A stretch of 64,000 nt of DNA from Cristatella mucedo (lineage: Eukaryota; Bryozoa; Phylactolaemata; Cristatellidae). Where the stretch lies: assembly GCA_009760855.2 (NCBI GenBank), contig WPIO01000048.1, forward strand, positions 57,501 to 121,500, written 5' to 3'. A program made the translations under genes and the position numbers. Positions 43,217 through 55,999 of the stretch are shown in pieces; position 1 is the stretch's first letter, and each line of letters begins with the position of its first letter. The notes beneath the pieces are model-generated. The model ran no database searches. It was not told the DNA's origin and was given only the letters and a program-made list of their open reading frames with translations.

Positions 43217-44868
43217 AATCATAATAATAACAATAATAATGCACTTGATAAGGCGCCCTCAGAGAACTCCATCACTTTCTCGGCGCTTTACATTTGCTGC
43301 AAATGAAAATGCTATTAAATGGTGAGTAATATCATACCTGATAAACAACATGAATAACATGGTTAGGGGTGACATGCACAGGGTCAGCATGCAAATGTGG
43401 TTAGTGGCAGCACGCACAGTGTCAGCACGCATAAGCACATCAAGGTCGAATCACAGGGACCCACTAAATCCTGTCCTAAATAGGTGTGTTTTTAAGTTCT
43501 TTTTGAATGTGGTCAAGTCAGGGGATGTTCTGACGCAAGTCGGGAGGGAGTTCCAGGCTTTGGGAGCATACAAACTAAATGCATGGTCTCCAAATGATTT
43601 GAGGTTTGTACGAGGTATTTGCAGACTGTTGGATTTCGAAAAGTGGGTGGTACGATGCTTGGCCTGGTGGGGGAGTAGATCTGAGAGATGGGGTGGATCC
43701 AAAGAAGGAAGTGACCTAAAAGTGAGCCACAAAACCTTGAAGTCAATCCGTTGCTTGACTGGTAGCCAGTGCAGATTGTCGAGAAGTGGCGATATGTGGC
43801 AACTGCGACGTTCACGACATACAAGCCTAGCTGCAGAGTTTTGCACAAGCGGTAATCGCCTGATTGCACATGCAGTAGGCCAGTAAATAGCGAGTAACAG
43901 AAATAAAGTCGGGCTGTCACAAATGCATGGACCAATTTGGAGGTGTTATCCTTATCTAAACAAGCCCAAATTTTAGCAATTCTATGAAGCTGAAAATAGG
44001 CAGATTTGACTGTGGAGCTGATGTGGTCGTCTAACGAGAGGTCACTTTAGAACAAGACAACTAGATTTCGTACACAATCAACAGGAGATATGCTGACAGA
44101 GCCAGTTTTGATCGTCAGGTTTTGAAAATTCTTATTTCCACTTGGTTTGCCCATAACTAGTAAGTTAGTTTTATCATCGTTTAGTTTAAGAAAACTTGCT
44201 GCCATCCATGTGCAGCTGTCATCAATACATGCAGCAAGTGAGTTGAGAGAATTCGAGGTGCTCGAAGGCTGGGAGGGATCAAAGCAAAGGTACAACTGAG
44301 TGCCATCAGCATAGAAGTGAAAGCCTAGATTGTGCTTGGCAATCACATCGGCAAGAGGGAGAGTATAAACCGTGAAAAGAACCGGACCTAGCAAGGAGCC
44401 CTGAGGTACCCCATATTTCATAGGTACCTCTGATGATTGTTGTTCATTCACGTCAATACTCTGGAGTCTCCCAATTAGATAGGACCTGAACCATTGCAGA
44501 GCAGTGCCAGTGATGTCCAGGCGAGAGGAGAGGCACTCTAGAAGAACTTTGTGATCGATAGTATCAAAGGCAGCCGAAAGATCGAGCAAATTAAGCAGAG
44601 ACACTCTATCCATGTCCGCATTCCTAAGTAGGTCGTTGTATACCTTAAGCAATGTTGACTCTGTGGAGTGATTAGATCTAAAGCCAGACTGGAACTTACT
44701 AGCAAGGTTTGAAGTTTCGATATATGAGTTGAGGTTGTCCGACACAACCCGTTGCAGTGTCTTCGATAAGAACGGTAGAAGGGAAACTGGGCGGCCGTTG
44801 CTCAAGTTCTCTTGGTCTAGTGTCGCTTACTTGAGAAGTGGCCTGACTACAGCTTTTTTGAAAGGTGC
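43217..44868 (-). mobile_element. 5'-truncated LINE with most of the reverse transcriptase
   Basis: Tail at 43,217-43,240, 3' UTR, C-terminal frame 43,451-43,846 and a 252-codon RT frame 44,047-44,805 containing FQSGFRSNHSTESTLLKVYN, a LSAAFDTIDHK block, [16 protein letters not shown] and FYADGTQLYLCF. The catalytic YADD reads YADG, so the second Asp is lost. Ends near the AFFK-type block at 44,868. Confidence 0.93.
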
Positions 44869-46150
44869 TGACTATCTACCGACCATTTAATCAACAGCAA
44901 CCATCCTGGTCAGGATCTAAACAAACTGGTCACACATCTCAAAGAGGCCCGTTACTTAAATAGTCTAGAACGGTTACGGCTGAGCCGAAGTAATTATTTT
45001 GTATGGTTTCGAAGCCTCGCCTTCAGCCCGTTGTGTAGCATTGCTTTGGCTCATTGTGTTTTTGGTAGACTGTACTCAGTTAGTCACCAAAAATGCACAT
45101 ACATTCTCACAGCCATTGATTTGTTTGGATTTCTAAAGTCCCGATGACAATTGAAATTAAAAAGATTTATCCATTGATGTATTGGACTGTTAGTGCGTTG
45201 GCCAAACATATGTAGAGATAACATCTAACAGCAGTGACTAGTCTGAGAACATAAAGCTATGGCATAGCAGAAGGTAATATTTCCAATGCATCAAAGTAGT
45301 ATGCCTATATATGGAGCTATCACTGAAGATGGTCTAATCAATGTATGCAAAATTAATGAACCACCATAATTAGAAAGGTGAGGCAGTCATAATGCTGTTG
45401 TAGAGTGGTAATCAATAGAACGACAGCAGACGGTCTTCACTCCTTAGCACCTGAACAACCAATATCAGAGTCTTCCTTTTAATCTCCATACAACCATAAA
45501 TCTCAGAACTGGTAAGCATCCGAGTCTACTAGACGTGCATAACGCTCGCAAGCACATACGAGCCGCTGATTACACTGGCATGTAAATGAAAACTTTGAGT
45601 CAGTTTTTTCAAAATAGTGGTGGTTTCAAAATAGAGGTGGTTGAATTAAATTTTAGGATGGTCTTCCAGAATCTGTCATTCGTTTTAACCCAGTGCGTCG
45701 AGATTTTTAACAACGATTTTTATCTTTTTAATTTCACAAAACTTAACGTAGATAATAAGTTTTGACAATAATTTATTGACATATCGTCTAGCGCTCGTAG
45801 AAATTTAACGTAAGTCTTCTTAATTAAGTCCAATGCTTTTAAACTGCCTCTTTCTCGATTTTCTGCTATGCTCAGTAGCTGGATTGAGGTGCTTCAGGCC
45901 CCAACAGCAATCGGCCATCGTGGCAAAATTCTAGCCTTGATATCTACGCTCCACTTCACGTATATCTGATAGGACTTCTCACCTGCTCCTCGCTTAATGC
46001 TCCTACGTTTGATGGAAATTAGTCAAGGTGAGAGCTTACAAAATGTATCTTAGCACTCATTCCGCTACCAAGTGCAGCATAGGCTTGAATTATTTTTTCA
46101 ACGATTCGCAAGTAGCCCTCAGACTCATGATTGCCGAGAAAGTTCTCTAC
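44869..46150. other. host stretch without recognised genes
   Basis: AT-leaning sequence with no family signature. Confidence 0.4.
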
Positions 46151-46329
46151 CCCAGACTTAAATCCATTTCACGCCTGCAACACCGACGCAGTCATTTTTA
46201 TTGCAAACTTTGAGTCTTCTAACATTTCTCTGATCTGTGGATCAAGAAGAAATATTAGCCTTTATCTTTGCCTCGCTAATGTGCGGATACTTTCTCGGGG
46301 GTACATAATGGTATAACCTGCTTGGTTCA

Positions 46330-46600
46330 GAGCGCGAACATACATGGTTTTTCATAAGTCCAAGCTTTATGTGCAAATGAGGAAGTAGCATTTCCTGCTG
46401 CCGACAAGAGGAGGTTCTCGGACTTTGTCACACCCAGGCACAAACTGTGTTCGCTCTGTCCAGTCTTTCTTTCGGAAATGAAGAGCATCCGCGCGACTAT
46501 CGTACAGACATAAAAAGCACGGATGTTTCAGGTAGAAATCTTGAAGTCCAAGCTGAAGGGTAGTGACCTCTAAATCGCCGCATATCTGCCACGGATATTG
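46330..46600 (-). pseudogene. relic of a repeated transposon-like protein family
   Basis: The minus-strand frame includes KHPCFLCLYDSRADALHFRK followed by KDWTERTQFVPGCDKVRE, then after a frameshift a stretch corresponding to LHIKLGLMK. I recall this motif series from a multi-copy uncharacterised protein family in invertebrate genomes that behaves like a mobile element. Surrounding sequence is too decayed to define ends. Confidence 0.55.
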
Positions 46601-47602
46601 CTTATATTAGATTTCATAAGTCTCTTTCATCTGTAAAACAAACATGCAAAGAGGTAAGTTCATTTCCATGGTGAAGTAAAACTCTCTTTAAATTGCGTTT
46701 CGACGAATCAATAAAGAGTCTCCTCTCAGTTGGATCACTGCATTTTACCATTTATTTAACAGGACATTTGACGTTGCTGCAGTAGACTCATGAATCCTTC
46801 GTCGAAAAGTACGGAGGAATTTTTTTGCTCAATATATATACCACAAGAATATAGTACCCTACGCCAAGCTATTTATCTTTTTTAATCTAGACTCGAAACT
46901 GTTAGCTGACTATTTGGGCACGTCAAGGTCTCTTACAAAGTCATCAAGATTAGATTGCGTCATTAGTTTAGGTTTTCGAACAAAAATTCATCGAGTTCTC
47001 TTCAACGTTACCTTCAGTTGAACTCGAATCACGGTCTGTCAATATATCTTCAAGTGTAGCAGGTCGAGCAGGAACTGCCACCTCATGACTTTACGGTACA
47101 AGTTGCATCCCTGAATGTGGATTTGGATATTCAATTGTATGCGTATTCTTCTTGCTGAAGCCTTGCATTTTAGAGATGCAGAAACAACAATCCGAAACGT
47201 GGTCAGTGTGTTCCCTCCAAATCACAAGCACTCCAAATGATATGCATTTGCTTTGGCTAGCATACCATTGTCTCAAATTTCATACGCACGGCGCGCACAC
47301 CATATTTGGTGTCCATGTTTTATTCTGATCTCCAATTATGAGACCCGCCACGACATTGGCAGAGGCAATCACGACGGTGGAGGTGGCGATGACGTCGACA
47401 GAGAAAATGGCGGCCACGATGACCAGGATCAAGTTGGAATCCACAAAACCAAAAATTAGAGAAGACAAGCCTATTCTACAGGCTTCAGGTGAAAAATAAT
47501 TTAGTATGAAAAGGCCAATGGCAATCATGCAGCAGAGACCATATTTGAACCTGCACCAGACCGCAGAACAATCAGAAGACGGAGGATAAAAGAAGATGCT
47601 CT

Positions 47603-47603
<1 letters not shown>

Positions 47604-47639
<36 letters not shown>

Positions 47640-47785
47640 GTAATTAATTTATATAGCGCTCCAAGAGAACTTAATATCTATTCAGGCGCTTCACATATGC
47701 ATCGGGGCTCGAGCCCACGACCTCAGCCAGACTTTGGTCGGCGCGAGCACCGTAACCGCTAGACCAAACGGGCTCGGCAAAAATT
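47604..47785 (-). mobile_element. tRNA-SINE with a LINE-like 3' end
   Basis: On the minus strand: tRNA-like head (GTTTGGTCTAGCGGTTACGG, then GGTCGTGGGCTCGAGCCCCG), followed directly by GTGAAGCGCCTGAATAG, a TTAAGTTCTCT core and GGAGCGCTATATAAATTAAT, a variant of the LINE 3' end, and a (TA)n tail at 47,604-47,640. The shared end suggests mobilisation by the LINE machinery. Confidence 0.75.
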
Positions 47786-48119
47786 CCCTACGTATAAAAG
47801 GCTCGTCGAGAAAAATAAAAAAGTGGCAGGATTTGGAGAAGGATTTTAGAACTTGGATAGTTGAAGGAAGATAAAATGTAATAGCAGAGTACACGAAGAT
47901 GATCCACCAGGAAGCCAAAAAGATTGCTGTGAACAGAGAAGCTGTGAAATTGACAGGAACTGCGAACAGGTGCTACCTCTTTATAAAACCTTAGGCCCTG
48001 GCAATGATAACACGAACTAAATTGGCACAAAAATGCCACAGCAATTCGAAGAAAAGCTCTTGAACTTCCAAAAGTTCACAGTTCACTTTCGCAAAGAACA
48101 GAACCTGTAGATGTCCCAG

Positions 48120-48960
48120 ATCTACAATGGATCCCAGATCTACAATATATGGATGAGGTATCTGAAACATTTGATGCCCCCCAGCTATTTAAATGTTAAT
48201 GTCAAAGGAGCCATTACGGTGTCAATCAAAACTACAGGTAATAAAAGAGTCAAGACACCGTAGTGTTGACATAAGCAGAAAATTGCACCAAACGTAAACT
48301 GATGATTATTTCCCGACGCAAAACAAAAGAAACAACAAAAGAACAGATTCCAAAAGGAGTAGTCCTTGAAGTTTACGAAATGGCTTGAATGGACAGCGAG
48401 TGAATTAAAATATGGCTTTCAAAGATGTTTGACTGCCGACCGGGAGATCTATGTAAAAAAATGAGCTTAGCTCGTGCCTGATTTGGTTAGCGGACATTTT
48501 AAGAACGAAGTTAAGAAATTAGCAGTTGACATGGATACTATGCTGGCTGTTATTCCGGGTGTACTGACTAGTCAGTGGCAGCCTCTGGATGTAAGCACCA
48601 ATTAATCATTAAATGTAGCCTTAAGGGAAAATCAGACCAAATGAATGATGGGCCAGTCGGGCGACACCAGCAGTAAGGATCAAGAAGCCAGCCACTGGTC
48701 ATATCTGTAACTGGCTCATGAAGGCCTGGAACAGCGTAAAGCCAGAGATTAGTCAGAGCTTTCAAGTAGTATGGCATTTCAAATACAATTAACGGAACTG
48801 AATATAGGACGCAGTCTAAGAAAATGGTGACGACGACAATGATGCTAAGAAAGTTTTCACTAAGTCTATAGCCTGTGAAATGACCAAGGAAAACGGAGAG
48901 GGCATCATCACCATTTTTACTGCAGATGATAGTGATAATGGCATGAGTGATTCTATTGGA
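48120..48960 (+). pseudogene. pogo/Tigger-type DDE transposase relic
   Basis: Plus-strand frames with breaks show a YMDEVSETFDAP block, VSIKTTGNKRVKT, PKGVVLEVYE in pieces, and finally GHFKNEVKKLAVDMDTMLAV leading into IPGVLTSQWQPLDV. These are the catalytic-core signatures of Tc1/mariner-superfamily pogo/Tigger (CENP-B/Jerky-like) transposases. Many stops and frameshifts. Upstream 47,990-48,110 may hold its DNA-binding part. Confidence 0.75.
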
Positions 48961-49039
48961 TAAAAACAAGTTTTCCTAAAAGTCGTTTAAAATTTTGGTT
49001 GGACTTAAAATTGGGGGGGGGGCTTGTAGGCGGTAAAAT

Positions 49040-49147
49040 ATGATAAATATACATGTATATATATGTATATACATATATATGTGCACATACACGCTCACGT
49101 ATATGTGCGAGCGTGTCTATGTGAGCATGCTTGTATATATTTAGATA

Positions 49148-49192
<45 letters not shown>
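49040..49192. repeat. AT-rich microsatellite
   Basis: TATA and TACATG variants ending in a pure (TA)n run at 49,152-49,190. Confidence 0.9.
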
Positions 49193-49194
<2 letters not shown>

Positions 49195-50964
49195 ATGAAA
49201 GAATTAGTTTCAGGGTTCGGACTATCATTTTCGCATCCCGACACCAAGCGCTACTAGCGCATCGTGTCCGTTGCAGAGTTCTCTTCCGAAAACCGAAGTT
49301 CTCGCGAAAATCATATACGGAAACCGATACAGCTAAGACCTGTCTAAAGCTTACATGCTTTTGTTTGACCACAGCGCCTAAGAAATCATGTGCCCGTGGA
49401 CATCTAAACGCTTACTGCTAGGGCTGGGTTACCTTCCCCTCCGCCGCCTGCCGCGTTAGATTCGTCGTTCGCTAGTAACCTGATTATAAGTTATAATCGT
49501 GCGCACCCATTATTGTTATGTTTTGTTTTCGTCGTTCAAATGCATTCCTAGATGCGATTACTGTCACAAAGGTCCGTGAATTGTGCACTAAAATAATACA
49601 GCGCCCAGAAGCCGATGCCAGAGCTGCGACCGGAGGCCCTGCTAGTATGTATTCGTAGCATCGTCTCGAATCGTCCAGCTCGATCTCCCTCAAGAAATCT
49701 CTTTAACCTAGTGGCCATCAGTCCTGTTAGAACTCCTGGTCAAACATAAAGCTTGTCTTTGAAATCCTCGCTCCAATGCAAGAAACCCGTATCCTATTGA
49801 AAGGCGACATAATTTCTGAAAGAGGTTTTGAACTGCTCGTTTTGACCGAGACCTGGCTAAAATCAAGTAACTATCCGAACATTAATGACGCAACTCCAAC
49901 AGGCTTCTCCTTCTTTTACACCCTTAGATCAGTCAAAACTGGCCGCGGAGTCGCTGCCATCACACGCTTATCTTTCACTTTCAAGTCGTTTGCATTCCAC
50001 TTGAAGCAGTCTTTCGAATCTATTGTTTTTAGTTCACCTGACAAGATGCTATCAATGGTTGCAGCAGCATATCGCCACAGGTACAAAGTGCACAGCCTTT
50101 ATCTCAGATCTTTCTGATCTCATTCCAATCTTGTGCGCAGGAAATCGCTTTTTCCTCATTTTGGGCGTCTTTAACATTCATTTCGATACATTATCTGACG
50201 CTTTCAGCACTGGCTGACTTATGCTCTCTTGTGGCACATTTGCACGACCCTGCACACATCAGGAGTCACGCATCCAACCAAATTTCCTTCTACAACTGCA
50301 TGCTATCGTCACCCATTCTTAACAATTTCCGCTAATCTGACCGCATGCAGATCTCATTCAGTCTACTGTGTGTGCCCTATTCTCCACATGAAGTCACCTG
50401 AGAATCGCTAAGCCTCAAGACTATTGAGGTCCATACTGTCCGTGCGAGCGTATCTTCTTCACCTCTGCTGCACGATCCCCATCCGACCGTCATCTTTGGT
50501 AGATTGCTACAGCACCAGGCTAGCTGACACACTCGAAAAGTTTGCGCCTCTGATTAAGCAAACTGTGTGCCTTCGCCCGGACAGCCTGCGGCTATTTGCG
50601 GACATTACAATAGCTAGTTCTACTAAGCACAGGTTAAAAAATGCATAGATAAAATCGGGACTGACTGCCCATCGACAGGCACACGAGGATCACTGTAGAT
50701 CGTAGCAACGGCTCCTGGCAAAGGCGAAGTCTAGCTTTTAAAAAATATAATTGAAACATAGACGTACAATCCAAAAATGCTGGTGTCTATAATCAACCAT
50801 CTTCTCAAAGGCTCCCAGATTGGCTCCTTACCCAGTGATACATTCAAGGAGGCCATGACTGACCTGATCCTGAAGTTTATATCGGAATTAAAGAAGATGA
50901 CTAGTCTGGACCCTATTCCCACAATCCTGTGTCTGCGATGCATAGATCTGCTGTTTCCATTCAT

Positions 50965-52332
50965 GAATAACATAATAATAATAATAATAATAATAATATT
51001 GCACTTGATAAAGCGCCCTCAGAGAACTTAATCTCTTTCTAGGCGCTTTACATTTGCTGCAAAGTGATACGCAATAGAATAGTAAGTAAAATCATGCTTG
51101 AAAAAACAAACGAAATGAATAACATGGTTAGGGGTTACATGCACTGGGTCAGCATGCAAATGTGGTTAGTGGCAGCATGAACAGTGTCAGCACGCATAAG
51201 CACATCGAGGACGAATCACAAGGACCCACTAAATGCTGTCCTAAATAGGTATGTTTTTAAGTTTCTTTTAAATGTGGTCAGGTCAGGGGATGTTCTGATG
51301 CAGGTCGGGAGGGAGTTCCAGGCTGTGGGAGATAACGAGCTAAATGCACGGTCTCCAAAGGATTTAAGGTTTGTACGAGGTATTTCTAGACTGTTGGATT
51401 CCGAAAAGCGAGTGGTACGATGCTTTGCCTGATGGGGTAGTATATCTGAAAGATAGGCTGGAGCCATAGAATGAAGAGATCTAAAAGTGAGCGACAAAAC
51501 CTTGAAGTCAATCCGTTGCTTGACTGGTAACCAGTGCAGGTCGACGAGAAGTGGAGTAATGTGGCAACTGCGACGCTCGCGACAGACAAGCCTAGCTGCA
51601 GAGTTTTGCACCAGCTGCAATCGCCTGATCGCACATGCTGGTAGGCCAGTAAGCAGTGAGTTGCAGAAGTCGAGACGAGATGTCACGAATGCATGGACCA
51701 ACTTGGACGTGGTATCCTTATCTAAACAAGCCCTAATTTTAGCAATGTTATGAAGCTGAAAATAGGCTGATTTGACTGTGGAGCTGATGTGGTCGTCTAA
51801 CGAGAGGTCGCTTTGGAATATGACACCTAGATTTCGAGCTGATGCAACTGGAGATCTGCTGGCAGAGCCAATTTTGAAAGTCAGCCTTTCCAATTTCTGA
51901 ATAACACTAGGTTTGCCCATAACTAGTAAGTTAGTTTTATCATCGTTTAGTTTTAGAAAATTTGCTGCCATCCATGATCGGATGTCATCAATGCATGCAG
52001 CAAGTGAGTTGAGAGAATTCGAGGTGCTCGAAGGCTGGGAGGGATCAAAGCAAAGGTACAACTGAGTGTCATCCGCATAGAAGTGAAAGCCTAGATTGTG
52101 CTTGGCAATCACATCAGCGAGAGGGAGAGTATAAACGGTGAAAAGGACTGGACCTAGCACAGAGCCCTGAGGTACTCCATATTTTAGAGGTACTTCAGAT
52201 GATCTTTGTCCATTCACGTCAACACTCTGGAGTCTCCCACTGAGATAGGACCTGAACCACTGCAGAGCAGTGCCAGTGATGCCCAGGCGAGATGAGAGGC
52301 GCTCTAGAAGTACTTTGTGATCGATGGTATCA
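50965..52332 (-). mobile_element. young 5'-truncated LINE nested in an older one
   Basis: Tail at about 50,970-51,000, 3' UTR, then an intact 333-codon frame (51,216-52,217) from NGQRSSEVPLKYGVPQGSVL through FYADDTQLYLCFDPS to FKRNLKTYLFRTAFSGSL. Upstream of it the RT frame continues to the Asp-Thr-Ile-Asp-His block at 52,320, where truncation occurs. It is the best preserved RT segment in the window, with the catalytic YADD intact. Confidence 0.93.
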
Positions 52333-52371
52333 TAAATATGTCATTAGCATCAGGTCATGTCCCAGCATTTT

Positions 52372-52542
52372 TCAATAATAATAACATACTTGATAAAACA
52401 CTCTCAGATGACTAAATCTTTTTCTAGGCGCTTTATATTTGCTGCAAAGGAAACATGATTGAATGGTTAGTGGTAGCATGCTCAATAAACAACAAGAATA
52501 ACATAGTTATAGGTGACATTCACAGAGTCAGCATGCATTTGC
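52372..52542 (-). mobile_element. LINE 3'-end fragment nested in the same older LINE
   Basis: (AATAAT) tail at 52,372-52,385, stem-like end and part of the 3' UTR. Its flanks both belong to the older plus-strand LINE. Confidence 0.8.
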
Positions 52543-54239
52543 ACGTTTTTATAAAAAGGCAGTATTGAGGCCGCTAATCAAGGAAGCGACTCTAGACCAA
52601 GAGAACTTGAATGATTTCCGCCCACTCTCCCTTCTACCATTCCTATAAAACACACTGGAACTAGTCGTGGCAAGCAGCTAAACTCATACATTGAAATTCA
52701 AATCTAGCAGTAAGTTCCAGTCTGATTTTAGAGCTAATCACCCTAGAGAGTAAGCATGCTTCCGGTGTATAACGACTTTCTTAGGAATACAGACTTAGGT
52801 GGAGTCCCTCTGCTTGTTTTTCTCGATTCTTTGACTGCATTTTATATTATCGATCGCCAAGTCCTTCTTGAGTGCCTCTTATTTCGCTGGGCATTACCGC
52901 TACTGTGCTGTAATGATCCAGGCCCTATCTCAATGGGAAATCCAAAGTAACGGTGTGAACGGACAAAGATCATCCGAGGAACCACTGAAGTATGGGATAC
53001 CTCAGAGCTGTGTGCTTTGTTTGGTTCTTTTCATGGTTTATGATGTCCCTGTTGCCAATGTGATTTCCTGGCACAACATTGGCTTTCGCTTCTATGCAGA
53101 AGCAACTTACTTGTACCTTGGCTTTGATCGCTCCCAGCCCTCCCACACATCGAATTCGCAGCACACCCCTGCTGCATGTATAGATGACTTTCACATATGG
53201 ATGGCAGCAAACTTTCTTAGACTGAATGATGAGGAAAACAAACTGACTAGCTATGGGCAAACCAAGTGGAAATCAGAATTTTCAAAACCTGCCGATCAAA
53301 ATCGGCTCTGTCAGCATATCTCCTGTTGATTGTGTACGAAATCTAGTTGTCTTGCTCTAAAGTGACCTATCAGTAGGCGACCATATCAGCTACTCATTCA
53401 AGTCTGCCTACTTTCAGCTACATAACATCGCTAAAGTTCGGGTTCGTATAGACAGAGATACTACATTTGAATAGGTCCATGCATTTTTGAAATCCCGTCT
53501 TGACTTCTTTAACTCAATGTTTTCTGGTCTACTGATTTGTGCAGACAGCACTTGCAGTTAGTGCAAAACTAGGCAGCTTGCTGGTCTACCGGCATGTGCA
53601 ATCAGGCGCATACAGCTGGTGCAAAACTCGGCAGCTAGGCTTGTCCCTCGTGAGCGTCGCAGTTGCCACACCTACCACTTCTTGCTGACCTGCACTGGCT
53701 CCCAGTGAAGCAGTGCATCCACTTTAAGATTATGTTACTAACTTTTAGGTCCCTCCATTCTTTGGCTAGAGTCTACTTATCAGATCTATTTAGCCGCCAG
53801 GCTAAGCATTGTACCGTCTGCTTATCCGAATCGAATCGTTTAACTACACCTCGTAGGAACCTCAAATCCTTTTGAAGACCGTGAATTTAGTTCGTATTCT
53901 CCCAAAGCCTGGAATTCATTTCCGACTAGGGTCGCGACATCCCCTGACCAGATCACAATTAAAAAGAAGCTACAACCGCAACTATTTACATACGTCTTAC
54001 AGCACGGCTCCACACGGCATCGTCTAAATTGTCAGCTTCTGGTCTGGTCACCGGCACTTGCTTTTTGAGTCAAAATATTAAAAATCGTAATAATTAGACA
54101 CTGGTCTGGCGCCCTGGGAGAAGTATTCTCGTTATAGTCAATTTAGGCATGCTGGAACAGGAAGCGGGGAATCAGGTGCGACAACATGTACCGCAGTACC
54201 AGACATTAGCACACAAAGAATATTACCCACGGACTGAGC

Positions 54240-54960
54240 GAGTAATTTGAGGTTCATGTGGGTTTTAAATCTTTCTAAAGGCTGTCAATTCAGCGGATGT
54301 CGCGAAGTCAGTCACGAGTTAGTTCCAGGCTTTTGGAGCATATGAACTGAACTCGCTGTCAGAAATGGCTTGTGAGGTTGGTTCGAGCCATAGCTAATTT
54401 ACTTTAGTGAGAGGAGGTAATTGAGTTGAGTGAAACCACCATGAGTGCTTTGATGCAAAGCCTGAGGAAGAAGTACGTCAATTAGGTCATGCGCGAGTAA
54501 GCTGTTAAAGGGACTTATGCAGTAGTAACCTGTCAAAAGGGTACGAAAGAACCTCAAAGTCGATATGCTAATTGATGAGGAGTAAGTCGAAATTGGTGAG
54601 AGGTTGTGAAATGTGGTAGTTGCGACGCTAACAACAGTTAAGCCTAACTTCAGAGCTATGCAAACTGCTGAAATATGCTAGCTAAGCCCATTTTTAGGGT
54701 TACGCTTTTAACTAGTAAGATAACTTCGCATGCGCCGCAGTGGTTCAGCTGCATGAAAATGAGAGCCTCGAATTTGCTTGGCGATTTCATCGACATCAAA
54801 AAGAGAGAGTATAAATTGTGAAAAGAAGTGTATCAAGCTCAGATCCTAAGGTTACCCTATAATTAAAAGGCTTCTGGATTATCAGTGCCAGTTGACATGT
54901 ACGCTCTGAAAACCTCCTACTGAGGTAATGTTACACCATCGGTGACTCCACAAAGCCACG
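54240..54960 (-). mobile_element. very degenerate LINE relic
   Basis: Scattered matches to the LINE minus strand, such as GAGTTAGTTCCAGGCTTTTGG-like and AGAGAGTATAAATTGTGAAA-like stretches in the expected order. Confidence 0.55.
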
Positions 54961-55132
54961 AGGACTGAGTATTTAGTGTTTATTAATGTTTACATTTTTA
55001 TTTATGTTTGTTTATATTCCGCATGTGTTTTCTATTACACACTCAAAGCCCACACGGCTTTTTTGTGCGAAAACGGTAGGCAACAGACTTCATCTCAGAA
55101 AACAAAGAGAAAGGAAGTAGGATTACAATAGC

Positions 55133-55997
55133 TTATTTAGAAGAACAGTCGAAGAAGTGAGTAGCATGGACGTTTCGCCCCAGGCTGGCTGGACAGGATA
55201 CGCCACAGTCGGCAGCCGTAGAGTAGATGGCGTAGCGTAAGAATTGCGGAAGTGTGTTCCATAGTCTGGCACGTGCCAAGCACAGGCTTCTGTCCTCGAC
55301 GGTCATTAAGCGTAGGGAATTTACCATCTAATTTATAGCCCGTGGATGACGTGAGAGTACCAGAGTGACTGAACTGAACTGAAATGACTGAAAATGATTG
55401 AAACTGGTGGAACAGTTCAGATAGATAGGAAGAGAGCCAAGCCACGACGGGCAAGATGTGGATCAGAGTAAACTAAAAACTAGCTGATCTAACAGCCTCT
55501 TGTGTGTAGCGATAGTAGAGCCTTTACGGCTATTACTATCGCTTGCAGCGGCGATAAAGAATCAGCCACCGCAGGATTCGAACCCGTGACCTTGAGACCA
55601 AGGTCATGAAAAGCGACCGCCTTACCTAATGTGCCTCAAGGCTCACCAGTAAGAATATTCCTCTGTATCCGTTGACGGACCACGAGCCACCGCAGCTCCT
55701 TGAGCATTGGATACACATGGCTGAACTTCTCGAATTTGGATTAACCTTGCAGCCACATTCATCGCACCAGCTACTGAGGCTTAGTGGCTTTTTGGTGGAC
55801 CAGCCAAAACTAAATGACCATAGCCAGCCTAGGCAGAAACAGGGAGCTAAGAAGACTGTTAGAGCATTCCGCCTAGGTTGACTGTCTATAATCTTGCTTA
55901 GCTTTGTAATACCCTTGCATCCATATTCATTACTACAGCTGCAGTGGCTTAGTTGCTTTTCCTTTAATCCAGCAAAAGCTAAAGGACAGTAATACAT
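55133..55997 (-). mobile_element. fragment of a second LINE family, split by a SINE
   Basis: Minus-strand frames give KFEKFSHVYPMLKELRWLVV followed by an Arg-Gln-Arg-Ile-Gln block (55,650-55,760), and on the other side of the SINE NSLRLMTVEDRSLCLARARL then WNTLPQFLR (55,200-55,330). Both are C-terminal non-LTR blocks but differ from the main family. Confidence 0.5.
55481..55648 (-). mobile_element. tRNA-derived SINE
   Basis: Reverse complement of the family seen at 3,286: AGGTAAGGCGGTCGCTTTTC, B-box CAAGGTCACGGGTTCGAATC, body with TAGCCGTAAAGGCTCTAC, end AACAGCC/GGCTGTT and TCAGCTA. Confidence 0.85.
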
Positions 55998-55999
55998 CT

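Larger units (their letters stand above)
49423..53990 (+). mobile_element. old LINE, 5' end to C-terminus, split by two younger LINEs
   Basis: Three plus-strand pieces form one copy. 49,423-50,964: 5' end, endonuclease (GFELLVLTETWLKSSNYPNI) and linker (IPTILCLRCIDLLFPFMNN). 52,333-52,371: MSLASGHVPAF. 52,543-53,990: KKAVLRPLIKEATLDQENLN, RT remnants (PLKYGIPQSCVLCLVLF) and C-terminal region (LLADLHWLPVKQCIHFK). The interruptions at 50,965-52,332 and 52,372-52,542 are LINE copies in the opposite orientation. Heavily mutated, with a local duplication near 53,525-53,640. Confidence 0.82.

Noticed and set aside
49063-49421. Coding frames rich in Tyr-Ile across the TA repeat
   Set aside because: They arise from the TA microsatellite.
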